Origin: Gnetum montanum
Lineage: Eukaryota; Streptophyta; Gnetopsida; Gnetales; Gnetaceae
DNA: 47,173 nucleotides
Assembly: GCA_015680685.1 (NCBI GenBank)
Contig: MNCI01005472.1
Span: 64,001-111,173, forward strand
Direction: 5' to 3'
The notes beneath the pieces were generated by a model. It did not search any database. It was given only the letters and a program-made list of their open reading frames with translations, and had not been told where the DNA came from. Made by a program: the position numbers and the translations under genes. This document shows, in pieces, positions 19,862 to 29,826 of the stretch. Positions within the stretch are counted from its first letter, which is position 1, and every line of letters starts with the position of its first letter.

Positions 19862-20285
19862 GATAGTTATAGAGTTTCTTTACAGCCTGCTTACAAATCC
19901 TCGCAAGGTTACACGCCCTAGCTCTCTGCTCTTCCTGCTCTCTGCTCTGCCTTTTCTCTGCTCTTCCTTGTAAATTCAAATCCAGATAGCCAACAACCAG
20001 TTTTCATCAAAGAACCATCTATTTCTACGCGAGGATCGGCGACTTGATCCCAGATTTAAGCGAAACTTTCCTGAAACGGAATCTGAAAATTTGGTATTAA
20101 TTCGGTCGATATCGCACGCTCCACTGTCCGAAATGACGTTAAACTACCACATCTTATCGCCTTGTAATCGGGTTACATTGATTACAAGCTTTGTCCATAA
20201 TATTCAAAATTTCAATTAGCATTCCACATTTGGCGATATCCCGTCACTTGTCTCCTAACCATTTATGCACTTGCTGGTTTTGCAG
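19862..20285 (-). promoter_or_regulatory. Presumed 5' flank of the antisense gene
   Basis: Read on the minus strand, the stretch before the ATG has a purine-rich leader with repeated GCAGAG/GGAAGAGCAG motifs (about 19920-19975). I see no TATA box upstream. The gene's promoter, if any, must lie here or in the RT region. Confidence 0.3.
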
Positions 20286-21240
20286 GACAGACGGAGGATG
20301 GACACCACAGTTTCAGCACCTTTAATTTTGACAAGCCCATACGGGCACTTAGTTAGACAATTTGACTCCACATTAGTAGACGTTAGCCCCCCTTTAGAAG
20401 GCGCAACTATAGCTACATCGGAGACATCCCCAGAATGGCCAGAATAGTCGACGCGCACGCTAGACCTGGAGGCTGGAGACATAACCGAGGACCCCCTTAG
20501 TGAGGTCCCTATCATTACGCATAGGGGTGAGACCAAAACACTTAAGGTCAGTTCTTTGCTAGACGAGAAAACGCACCACGCAATAAAATAGGTCCTGCAA
20601 GACAACATCATTGTCTTTGCATGGTCATATGAGGATATGCCTGGGTTAGATCCTAGATTAATCCAGCATAACATTATCCTCGACCCACAGATCAAAGCGG
20701 TTAGNAGCTAGTGGATACAACAGCTGGGCATGCGCTTCTGTCCTTCATGGATGGCTTTTCAGGCTATAATCAGATTCACATTAACCCAAAACACCAGCTG
20801 ACGACAACGTTCATGACACCCTGGGGGACATTTTGCTATACCATGATGCCTTTTGGTCTGAAGAACGCTGGAGCGACGTATCAACGGGCCATGACGTACA
20901 TCTTTAGCGATTACCTCCTAGGAAGGCTGAATGATTATGTAGACGACATAGCTGTGAAGTCTTTGAAGTCGGAAGATCATTCAGAGGACCTGGAATTAGT
21001 CCTTAAAAGATGCTCCACGCACGAGCTCCGGCTTGACCCAAAGAAGTGCATATTTGGAGTTAAAACCGGACGCATGCTAGGGTTTGTGGTATCGGAAACC
21101 GGCATATGAGTTGACCCTTATAAGGTCAAAGCCATTGTCTCGTTAAAGCCTCCCACAGACCTCAAGCAATTACGCGGGTTACAGGGACGCTTACAATTCA
21201 TACGCAGGTTCATTTCAAGGTTAACCGAGAAATTTCACCC
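20286..21240 (+). pseudogene. Reverse transcriptase domain of element B (fingers deleted)
   Basis: The segment 20286-20704 is the linker before RT, with the typical VFAWSYEDMPGLDP motif and TAG at 20445 and 20589. At 20705 an N marks an assembly problem, and the next codons are already LVDTTAGHALLSFMDGFSGY, so about 70 residues of the fingers and palm (the KxGKWRxCxDxRxLN part) are missing and the frame changes. Catalytic YVDD is at 20936-20947. A TGA stands at 21107, after which the same frame goes on into the thumb and RNase H. The enzyme would copy element RNA into DNA; this copy cannot. Confidence 0.85.
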
Positions 21241-22420
21241 CATGCAACATTTGCTGAAAAAGGGGGTTAATTTTGAATGGACCGGCGATTGCCAGTGTGC
21301 ATTTGACAGTCTAAAACAGGAACTGCAACATCTACAGACGGTTTTCCCACCACAAAGGAACCTACCTTTCTTCATTTACCTTGCCACTTCGGACATAGCA
21401 ATAGCGGCGTTGCTTTGTCAGAAAAGGGATGATGGATCAGAAATGCCCATCTATTATCTGAGTCACGCTCTATGCGCGTACGAGACGAGATATAATGACG
21501 TTGAGCGTAATTGTTTAGCATTAGTTTTTACTCTCAAAAAATGTAGGCATTACCTTTTTCATAGTCAAGTTAACGTCATCTGTAGAAATAACATCCTTAG
21601 GGCCATTACGCATAGTTTATACAAGAGTAGCAAAATCGCTCGCTGGAAGGCTATCACAGTGGAGTTCGACCTCCACTATGTTTGCCAATCATCCACGAAG
21701 GGCCAGGCAATAGCTGACCAGTTGATAACTTCACCAATTGACAACCACGCAACCGTAGAGACAGAATTTCCAGATGAGCATGTACATAGTCTAAGCCCTG
21801 TCTCGACAGGCCTCGAGGCAACATTGTATTTTGATGGAGCTTCAACCACCAGAGGTGGCAGCGCAGCCACTATTCTTATGCTATCGCCTAAGGATGTGCG
21901 TCTACACGCTTATCGATTGACCTTCCCTTGTACGAACAATGTGGCAGAGTACGAGGGGCTCCTCAGGGGATTACTAACTACAGGCGAACTCGATGTTCAA
22001 CACCTGGCAGTTAGGGGTGATTCGATGCTTGTCATAAATCAAATCACTAGAGTCTACGCCTACAAGGCGGTACACTTGCAGCCCTACTGTGATCAGGCTA
22101 AAGATCTTCTGAAGGGATTTATGACCTTCGATGCCCAGCACGTCCCACGGACTGACAACACGCTGGCCGACGCACTGGCCACTCTGGCCTTACACGTGCC
22201 GTCACACCTGTTTAACACCTGCCCCACATTGATTACAGACTGCGCAGACCCTATCATTCAGACGACGCAAATCTTCTCTCTTACCGAGGAAAGCACGCCT
22301 GAGTGGTACGATCACATTAAATTCTATCTTTTACAGGGTGAGTTACCAACTGCATTAACGCGTGCGCAAAAAGACGCAACCCGTAAACAGGCTAGGCACT
22401 ACGTCATCATCGGAGACAGC
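21241..22420 (+). pseudogene. RNase H plus archaeal-type RNase H of element B
   Basis: The frame is open from 21242 to 22681. First comes the usual gypsy RNase H region (FDSLKQEL, IYLATSDIAIAALL, YNDVERNCLALVFTLKKCRH). From about 21815 follows a second RNase H: YFDGASTTRGGSAATI, NNVAEYEGLLRGLL, VRGDSMLVINQI and ADALATLAL, giving the D-E-D-D order of the catalytic residues. This dual RNase H defines the Tat lineage. The domains degrade RNA in the RNA-DNA hybrid during replication. The two domains themselves contain no stop codon, unlike their neighbours. Confidence 0.88.
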
Positions 22421-23522
22421 ACTCTCTGTAGGTGCACCTTTGATGGCATATTGCTCACCTGCATTAACGCAGACCAAGCACAGCACATCGTCAGCGAGGT
22501 TCACGAGGGACTGTGCGGCGGCCACGTAGCACCACGGGCTATGGCCCTAAAAATCCATTGCTTAGGGTACTACTGGCCACGCATGGAAAGAGATTGTTTG
22601 ACAAAGGTTAAGACCTACGACATGTGTCAACGTCATGCAAACCTCATCCACGTGTCACCCACAGAATTACACACGACATAGATAACATGGCCCTTCCAAC
22701 GATGGGGACTAGACATTATAGGACCCATCACGCCAAAATCTTCCGTAGGACATAGCTTCATCATTACCGCTACCGAGTACTTCACGAAGTGGGTAGAAGC
22801 TGTCCCCCTGCAGAAAATTACATCTCAGCAGGTTTGCCATTTCATCTTGGATAACATAGTAACCCGATTTGGTCTCCCAATGACTATTGTGACCGACAAC
22901 GGGCCACAGTTTAGTAGCGCGGATACCAAATCCTTCTGTGACAACCTAGGCATCAGGTAGTCTTTTTCCTCTCCTTATTACCCATAGGCAAATGGTCAAG
23001 CTGAAGCATCAAACAAGATAATCATCAATTTGCTCAAGAAAATGCTCAACGGCAACAAAAGGCGGTGGCATGAACAGATCCTCTACATGCTATGGGCATA
23101 TCGTACTACGTGTAGAACAGCTACATTATGGATCTGAGGTGGTGCTACCTCTCGAGTTGCAAATTCCTTCTCTGAGAATGGTCCTTTCCACCATTATAAA
23201 TGAGGCTCAACACACCGAGCCTCGGATAATGGATTTGGAGTCATTGGAAGAGAAGCGGATACAAGCTCTTGAGGCAATTGAGAAATATTAGGATAAAAAG
23301 ATACAAAAGCATCATCATAATCTTCAGCAGCGTCCGATCAAGAAAGGAGACCTGGTTCTCAAGGCTGTGCGTGAACCAGCAAGCAAGTTCTCTGCAAACT
23401 GGGAAGGCCCTTTCTTGGTAACTGACGCATACAGCAACGGAGCATTCAAATTGGCAGATGTCAATGGCAATGAGTTAGCAAATCCTATGAATCATGTGTA
23501 TTTAAAGCGGTATTTCATCTAG
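22421..23522 (+). pseudogene. Integrase of element B
   Basis: The N-terminal zinc-binding region has both His (VHEGLCGGHVA), but its first Cys has become Tyr (KTYDMCQRH), probably TGC to TAC. The catalytic core keeps D (LDIIGPIT, after TAG 22679), D (VTDNGPQF) and E (ANGQAEASN). TAG codons at 22958 and 22985 flank the canonical PYYP-Q-ANGQ motif, with the second exactly where Gln is expected. After WAYRTT a deletion and frameshift occur near 23120, and a TAG stands at 23289. The C-terminal IKKGDLVLKAV...GPFLV domain ends at TAG 23520, close to the usual end. Integrase would insert element DNA into the chromosome. Confidence 0.85.
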
Positions 23523-23529
23523 CAGCAAC

Positions 23530-24110
23530 GACGATGTCGACAGCAGGTATGACGGTGCATGTCCGCTACGACGTAAAATTGGCACTGCACGTCCACTACG
23601 ACGTAAAATTGGCACTGAACGTCCGCTACGACGTTAAACTGGCATCGACCGTCTGCTATGACGTAAAAATGGCATGCTTTGCACGCATCCGCCATGACGC
23701 TAAACTGGCAAGTGGTTACCGTCTGCTGCAACGTAAAACTGGCAATGTTGTACAGGTCCACCAAGACGAAAAACTGGCACCTTTTGCACGCGTCCGCCAC
23801 GACGCTAAACTGGCATAGGTAATTAGTCGTCCGCTGAGACGTAAAACCAGCACAGATCTGTCACTGGGTCACGACGTAAAACTGACATCCACAACACGGT
23901 CTGCTGAGACCCTAAACCAGCCTAATCACCGTCCGCTACGACGAAAAACTAGCACTTCTCGGTCTGCCCAGACTTTAAACTGGGATGATGGTCTACTGGG
24001 ACTTAAAACCAGTAACAGAAGTCTACCCAGACTTTAAACTGGGACCATGATCTACTGGGACTTAAAACCAGTAACAGCAGTCTACCAGGACTTAAAACTG
24101 GAACTCATGC
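23530..24110. repeat. Tandem array, ~30-bp unit, downstream of integrase
   Basis: About 18 units; early ones read GTCCGCTACGACGTAAAATT GGCACTGCAC, later ones drift to GTCTACCCAGACTTTAAACT GGGA, where CCCAG and CTGGG can pair. The core CCGCTACGACGTTAAACTGG resembles that of the array at 15170-15610. Tat/Ogre elements are known for hypervariable tandem repeats in this 3' region. Confidence 0.85.
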
Positions 24111-24229
24111 AAATCAAGCGAGCGCGATCATCTCCGATACAGCTGCACAGCCAACAGGGTGGGATGCTGAGACAGTTCCGGCGTCACCACCCCACCAACA
24201 TCTTACTGATTCCTCAGACAGGCAAAGAT

Positions 24230-24895
24230 GCCGCCACCGCATCCGCCACGGTGGTAGCAGCTCCGGGAGTTTAGCCTTGTTAGTGGGAGCCCCAACGAAA
24301 TCCTCGTTGGTCACAGCCCCGCGAGTCTCTGCCAATCATCGCTATCAGACGCCGGCCTCGCAAATTCATCTAGTCGGTTCCTGATGAAACTAGTGAGCTG
24401 CACTGTGTCTGATTCCTTTTGGCGAAGATATGCAGGGCCGAATCATCAGGATTGGCGGCGCCGCCCAAGTGCTCCGGCTTTTCCTTTGCAGTACATTGGC
24501 TCTAGCTAACATCAGACGGCATTGGCTCCAAGAACCCCGCCTTTTGTCCATAAGCAATGGCGTCCTTTGTTTTCTTTTATGGTTGTAGGTTGCTTACCTT
24601 GGAGGATGTCCTTCAAAGGTGCGTCCATCGGAGCGGCGAAGTACAACAGCGTGCTGAAATGGCTGCTCAGGTTTGCCCGACCACTCACCTTTGCACATTT
24701 CTACCCGACACGCTTTTACCCTTAACCCTTATTTCCTTCTTCCCCACCACCCATGTTCCCATATGCAGCATTTACATACGCAAGTCTTCATTTTCCGCAC
24801 TCACGCTAGCAGAGATATCGCAGAAAGTGATGCGCAATGCTCCTTTTGCACGCGTTCCTGCTACAATTTGTAACAGAGACATCTTAGATTGACGC
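24230..24895 (-). pseudogene. Possible second antisense gene of element B, degraded
   Basis: Minus strand, three coding-looking pieces. A first exon starts at ATG near 24891 (MSLLQIVAGTRAKGALRI) and meets GTGAGT near 24813. A middle exon (LLYFAAPMDAPLKDILQ, about 24600-24660) ends at a clean GTAAGC donor. A last part (EHLGGAANPDDSALHIFAK, then after a frameshift TVQLTSFIRNRLDEFARPAS) ends in a stop near 24320. No splicing scheme fits without an indel. It lies between integrase and the 3' LTR, the usual site of antisense extra ORFs in Tat elements. The product is unknown, and it could be chance. Confidence 0.35.
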
Positions 24896-25126
24896 GCTAC
24901 GCTCGTCTGAAAGCATTCCTGTTGACATGAATAAACACACAGTTTGCATCTTCCCCGAACCTGTTTCCAGTTACACCCTTTTACCTCCCATACTCGCCAG
25001 CCTTCCTCTTTTATGTGGACGGAGCACCACCTGAGTAGTCATGGATGAACGTTGTTCTTGCTTCTACCAATCCGGTGTTTTGCATTCTTTGTCAACGTTT
25101 TTCGGGTAAGCCCTCTAACCGTCAAC
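24896..25126. other. 3' untranslated part of element B, nothing recognised
   Basis: Region between the possible second antisense gene and the polypurine tract. No frame, repeat or hairpin stands out. Confidence 0.4.
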
Positions 25127-25139
25127 AAAGAGGGGCCAT
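25127..25139 (+). promoter_or_regulatory. Polypurine tract of element B
   Basis: AAAGAGGGG followed by CCAT directly before the 3' LTR start at 25140. It primes plus-strand DNA synthesis in this class of elements. Confidence 0.75.
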
Positions 25140-26189
25140 TAAAACACCATGCAAATTACGGGTTGGCCTTAGGCGAAGATTCGTAATTTGAGCAAGAACG
25201 CATCTCAAATTTGTTCAAGGACAAGTTTACGCTCTAGCACGCACGACAGCGTAATGAGCGTAATAAGATCCAAGACAGTTGAAGGTAAATTTGTTCAAGG
25301 ACAAGTTTACGCTCTAGCACGCACGGCAGCGTAATGAGCGTAATAAGCTCCAAGGCAGTTGAAGGCAAAATCCGGAGAAGCACGATGGATTGGCACTTTT
25401 TCTCGCAGCGCATAAATAACTGGTCTTTACGTGCGTTACGTAGCGATGCATACCAGTGCGTGGGTCATAATGTAGGTGCGCGCTCGTTACGCTTCATCAC
25501 GCGCAGCTGCGTGACGAGCGTAAGTTATACTTTTCTTACACTTCACCGCGCCCAGCTGCGTGGAGAGTGTATGTTACATTTACACTGTGTCACGCATAGT
25601 TGCGTGATGAGTGTAAAACAATCTTGAACTCATTGTTGTTACACCAAGATTGCGCTCATACACGCAAAACACAACGCGAATGAGTGCAAATGCATCCGAG
25701 ACACGCCTAGCATGGACCTGCTCTTTACACGCACAAAACGCAAACAAGCGTGTTGTGCGTAGTCGCAGTTCGACTTAAAAGAATCACATCAACAGGACCA
25801 ATGACATTCGGGCCCACATCATCAGGGTTGCGCCTTTTTTCATGGAAGTGTCGCAGCCTATAAATACCCCGGCTGACAAAAATACAAGGGTTCGGAGATT
25901 CGGGGAGTTGGCAGTTGACAAGTTGACAAACTAGAGCACCAGAGCACTCATCACTTTTGTGGGTGGCAGATCAAGAGGGCAAGAGCATTTTCTGAGCGAG
26001 GTAAGACCTATCTCCTTGAACAGAGAAACGAAGAGCAACCTTTTGATAATTGCTGACCACATCATCCTCCAGTAGGAACAGAGCACAACACACCTGAGCC
26101 TTAACAGCAGGCCTACCAGAAGCAAAGAAGCAGAACGGGGATCGCAGAGTTATCTCCCCCAGTTAGCAGGTTCTATCGGTCAGAAGATC
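25140..26189 (+). mobile_element. 3' LTR of element B, truncated
   Basis: Homologous to 9433-10482 of the 5' LTR; its first dinucleotide is TA where the 5' LTR has TG. It keeps the U3 duplication, the dyad units and the TATA box (25859-25866) but ends at CAGAAGATC, shared with the start of X. The last ~490 bp of the LTR, including U5, are missing. Many differences between the LTRs are C/T or G/A at CpG. Confidence 0.9.
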
Positions 26190-27271
26190 TCCGGACACGC
26201 ACAGAAGACCCTACCTTCGCTTGAGGGCAAGCTATAATGAACGAAGGAAGAGTACCTTAGGTGGTTCGCACACGGATCAGGCAAGGATTTCCCCGAATAT
26301 ACACCGATGTGCTATACGTTGGGTTATACGTAAACGGTGTAACTGAGGTAAAACGAAGCATAAACAACGTAACTGGTATAAACGGAGCATAAACATGCAA
26401 TATCGTAAACAGTAAACATGCAACAATTAATGAAAAACTGTAACAGATTTTAGAAAGAAAGTGTAGCAATATTATTGCAAAATGAGAGTTACAATGCACC
26501 GGTCTAACGTAGTTGTGGCTTTGACACAAGGCAGACGAATAGCCCAAGTGGATGCAGGGATGACTGTGTGTTGGTTCAAACTGCAGGCACAACATAGAGG
26601 CCGGATGCTCAACATATAGGGTTGATGTCCAGCGTATAGGATTCCCTACTCTGGTTCTTAGAATCTCTATTTTTCTTTGCATCTCTAGTTTGCTCCAAAT
26701 TGCCCACCCTGATCTAATGTAAATTTGGGGTTTTTATACAGGTTTAGTCGTTAGACTCAGGTTGGGTGACATGTGGCGCATTGACCGGGTGCGAAAGAAT
26801 AAGATTTGACAAGTGTACAACATGCTGTATCTACTAGGCATATACACTGGACGTGCAGGATGTACATACTCAGCGTATAGACTTCAGAATGCTTGATTTC
26901 AACACTTGATGATTGCTCTGTTCATGTGAGTTGATGCCTTGTACCAAATTTTTCTCTGCAGTGTTGTTTCCATGCCGTCTTCGGGGATTACATGCAGGGC
27001 GTATACATCAGTCATACCTGCTAAGCGTACATGTGAGGCGTGTATGCTAGACATCTACACTGGGCGTATACCCTATGAATATTGGGCGTATACGCTGAGA
27101 ATGCATACTTAGTGTAAACTAAGTATTTTGAGCTCTGAAGTTGCTATGCTTAATACCAGATGTCACCGTGGTTGTCTGTGGGCCCTCAAGCTTTAATCGT
27201 GTTGGAGAACATCATGACTTAGCTCGATTCTTGTTGGACGATTACTAAGCTCAAAATTTTGTGGTGTTTCA
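26185..27271 (-). mobile_element. Partial LTR of element A in right copy of X
   Basis: Same as 5936-7135 but without the last 50 bp of the LTR (minus-strand sense), without PBS, and with a 114-bp deletion between two GGCGTATACACT-like repeats near 26837. Confidence 0.85.
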
Positions 27272-27286
27272 CATTAGCATTCCTTT

Positions 27287-27637
27287 TTGGTACAATTGTT
27301 AAGCTCTTTCCCTTCAACATTTCTCGCAATCAACTATTTCTCATTCACTCGATCAATGACATCCATTTTTGCTTGTGTTTTATTGGCTTCACCATTGTTA
27401 TTTCTCTTATCCTTCCTATTCTTTAAAGTTTTCCACCCTATTGCTACCGGAGGTTTGCTCTTAGTCGTGGGGGCCTTGTCACAAATTTTTACATTCCATA
27501 ATTATCTTACGCCTACACCTTTGGTAGTTATTAGTCATAAACCTCTAACCCAGTATCTGCCATACCCACAACCTCGCCAGTGTGCTTTATGTCAAGGCAA
27601 GGTATCAGCTGCATTAGGTGTTATCTATCCTTGCTAA
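27287..27637 (+). CDS. Second copy of the ~115-codon hydrophobic frame
   Basis: Homologue of 7154-7501 in the right copy of X. It is open over the same span with only a few replacements (for example Glu/Gly, Ser/Arg, Leu/Ser) and the same hydrophobic segment and CALC motif. It also lacks an ATG at the frame start. The function is unknown; see the left copy for the env-like possibility. Confidence 0.3.
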   Translation: MVQLLSSFPSTFLAINYFSFTRSMTSIFACVLLASPLLFLLSFLFFKVFHPIATGGLLLVVGALSQIFTFHNYLTPTPLVVISHKPLTQYLPYPQPRQCALCQGKVSAALGVIYPC

Positions 27638-27806
27638 TCCGTGAGTGTGTTGTGTGTGTAGATGGAAATTACACGAACAATAGACTAGGATAAGAGGGAG
27701 CACTCAAGATGGACTAGAGCTGGAGCATTTATGCAAGGAACAAGTTTGAACATGTGCCTATGGATGAACAATGGTGTGCACAATTTCGACATCGGCAACA
27801 ATGCAT

Positions 27807-27812
<6 letters not shown>

Positions 27813-27842
<30 letters not shown>
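27813..27842. repeat. (CT)n microsatellite
   Basis: About 15 CT units; counterpart of 7677-7704. Confidence 0.95.
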
Positions 27843-27847
<5 letters not shown>

Positions 27848-28063
27848 CAAGCTATCAAATGAGGATCTGGATGTCATCTATATACAATGTTCACCACAAT
27901 GGGCATGAACACCAATGCTATAATATATTTGTCAATCCGTTCCCTGAGCACTCTAAGTCTATCATCCCATGTCATTGTTAATTGTCATTCAGTCAATAAT
28001 CCCATACCTTTCCAATATTTTGTAAGGAACTCAAGGATGAGTTTTCATTCAATTGTGGGGATA

Positions 28064-28881
28064 TGATGAGTCATGATATCAGGTCCACGATATCATATCC
28101 TACCAAGTGATATCGGACATCCGATATTAGGACTTGTCTCATTGCCTATAAATAAGACGCAGGTGCACTTCGTTTGGCAGTTAGTTCTTAGTCCTTTACC
28201 CAAACTCTTGTAGTTTCTCCCTCTCAAAGTTAGAATTATTTCTAAGTACCCCCAGTAGGAGTCATAAAGTGAACGGATCTTTATTTGAGCATTGTGAACC
28301 TAAGCACACCTTGTGTTCAGAAATAAAGATGAACTTTGTGATAAACCTTGCAACATTCAAAATAGCTTATCTCTCATCCTTAATGCTATTTATAGTTCTT
28401 TAATGCTTTTATTAGTTAATTAATGTTGCTTTTATTGATTCGTTAATTTTCACAAGTAAGCACACTCAGTACGACCACTTCGAGCATGCGTGGAACACTT
28501 GGTAACCCAGTAACAATTAGCGTTTGGTAATCCCAAGAGTGTTACACTAGTTCAGGATGTGTACAGAAAGTGGGAGCAGATGCTGGTGTTAGGACTAGTT
28601 AGGACCTAGCTGATTAGTTAATTTAAATTAGTTATTCAATTAATTCACTTCTTTCCTCTTTAGCACCAGGACATAAAACATAAAAAGCATACAAATCATA
28701 TACCTCAAGTTTACTTTGACCATACAATCATGCCATATGAGTAAGCTTTGGAAGACAACGATCGCCTAACTCATCCTTGTTTTGTGAAGGTGCATAAGCA
28801 CTTAGTCCGTAGAGTTCAACCAGATTGCACGTAATGCTCATATTTGTATGGTTGAGCGTAGGGGTACCTCACCGCTCATCA
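28064..28881 (+). mobile_element. 3' LTR of Athila-like element E, right copy (818 bp)
   Basis: Same structure as 7926-8742, with a polypurine tract just before it and a TATA box (CTATAAATAAGA). The few differences from the left copy date the X duplication, not the insertion of E. Confidence 0.9.
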
Positions 28882-29826
28882 CTTTTATATTGAAATTTTC
28901 TCTAAATTCAAAATTTCTTGGCCATTTTGTGAACCAAACTTTTGGTTTTAATTGTTCAAAAACTTGTGCACTTCCAAAGTTAAGATCATTTATCATGGAA
29001 GGGTTAAGAACGTACTTTTGAAATTTTTCTAACACCACATTTTGAACATTATGGTAACTAATAGCAAAAATAATCAAAATAACTTGAATAACTTGATGAT
29101 TCTAGTTACCTTAGAGCCTTGGGAAATGTTATTATGAAATCATCTTGGGCTTATATGCTAAAATGTTTTGGAGTTTTAAGCTAACTAAGGATTCAGAAAG
29201 GGTTAATCATTAATGGGAAACTATCAAAACTAACATTGATTCTTTGGTGATTTTAGATAATGCCAAATGGAATCCCTAAGGTTAAAGGTCTTGTAAAAGC
29301 AAAGGACATGAGGCTAAGAGGAGAACAATGGAGGCTATTCCCATGGACAAATAGTAGCACATAAAGAGATTAAAACTCAAACATCACATATTTGTTAGAT
29401 CCATGAGACGATGAAAAGAAATTTTAGTTCATCCCTCAAAAATGTTCTACATAGAGCTCAAATATCACATATTTGTTAGATCCATGGGACAAGGAGAAGA
29501 AATTTTAGTCCATCCCTCAAAAATGTTCTACATAGAAGAGAAGCATCAACATAACAATCAAGGTTGGGAAGTCTATTACCACTAGTGACAACAAGAAGAT
29601 TCATCTTTAGTGGATTTTTGAAGACCTTTGCAATTTTGCAAACTTTGATGTTTGTCCAGTCTTTTCATCATTTTGTACTACATCCACTCAAATAAAATTT
29701 TGCAACACGACACTCCAATTTTGTAAATGTAGACAATTTAGTCTTGGTCACCCCACAATGTTTGTAATGAAACTTTGTCCATTTATATTTAAATCGAGGA
29801 TGAGTTTTTAGCTAGTTGTGGGGGTA
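28882..29826 (+). mobile_element. 3' internal end of element F with polypurine tract
   Basis: Uninterrupted version of 8743-9432 plus about 255 bp more. The end AGTTGTGGGGGTA is an Athila-type polypurine tract directly before the LTR at 29827. No coding frame is recognised; the 81-bp tandem duplication near 29376-29538 is present here too. Confidence 0.6.

Larger units (their letters stand above)
15006..20285 (+). other. Intron-like region between protease and RT of element B
   Basis: Left border CTCAT|GTAAGTTA, right border CTTGCTGGTTTTGCAG|GACAG with a pyrimidine-rich lead. Coding similarity to gag-protease ends just before it and resumes just after it. Ogre-type Tat elements are known to splice out an intron at this place, which supports the reading. 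The phases do not match in this copy (exon ends in phase 1, next frame starts in phase 0), so an indel or another splice site must be assumed. At 5.3 kb it holds a tandem array and a complete antisense gene. Confidence 0.55.
9433..26189 (+). mobile_element. Element B: giant Tat-lineage Ty3/gypsy retrotransposon (16.8 kb, 3' LTR truncated)
   Basis: Order on the plus strand: 5' LTR, PBS, gag, protease, intron-like region, RT, RNase H, archaeal-type RNase H, integrase, tandem repeats, polypurine tract, partial 3' LTR. The second RNase H marks the Tat lineage. The element also carries a nine-exon gene on the opposite strand. It is inserted in F: the flank GGTTGGGAAG continues uninterrupted at 29562-29571. 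The 3' LTR is cut at the AGATC at 26185-26189, where the right copy of X starts. The LTRs differ by roughly 7% in a sampled 250 bp. Every coding block contains stops or frameshifts, so this copy is not autonomous. Confidence 0.9.
26185..29571. repeat. Large direct repeat X, right copy (3.4 kb) with empty B site
   Basis: Matches 5936-9432. It starts at the 5-bp overlap AGATC with B's 3' LTR and is collinear to GGTTGGGAAGT. There the left copy enters B, whereas this copy continues CTATTACC into F. It therefore preserves the pre-insertion sequence of B's target. Confidence 0.92.

Noticed and set aside
11223-23522. TAG reassigned to glutamine as a genetic code change
   Set aside because: TAG often sits at Gln positions, but the window holds seed-plant-type elements and genes, TAA and TGA stops also occur in the same frames, and frameshifts show plain decay. 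CHG deamination explains the pattern without a new code.
23534-23818. 94-codon ORF after integrase with VRYDVKLAL-type repeats
   Set aside because: Translation of the ~30-bp tandem array.
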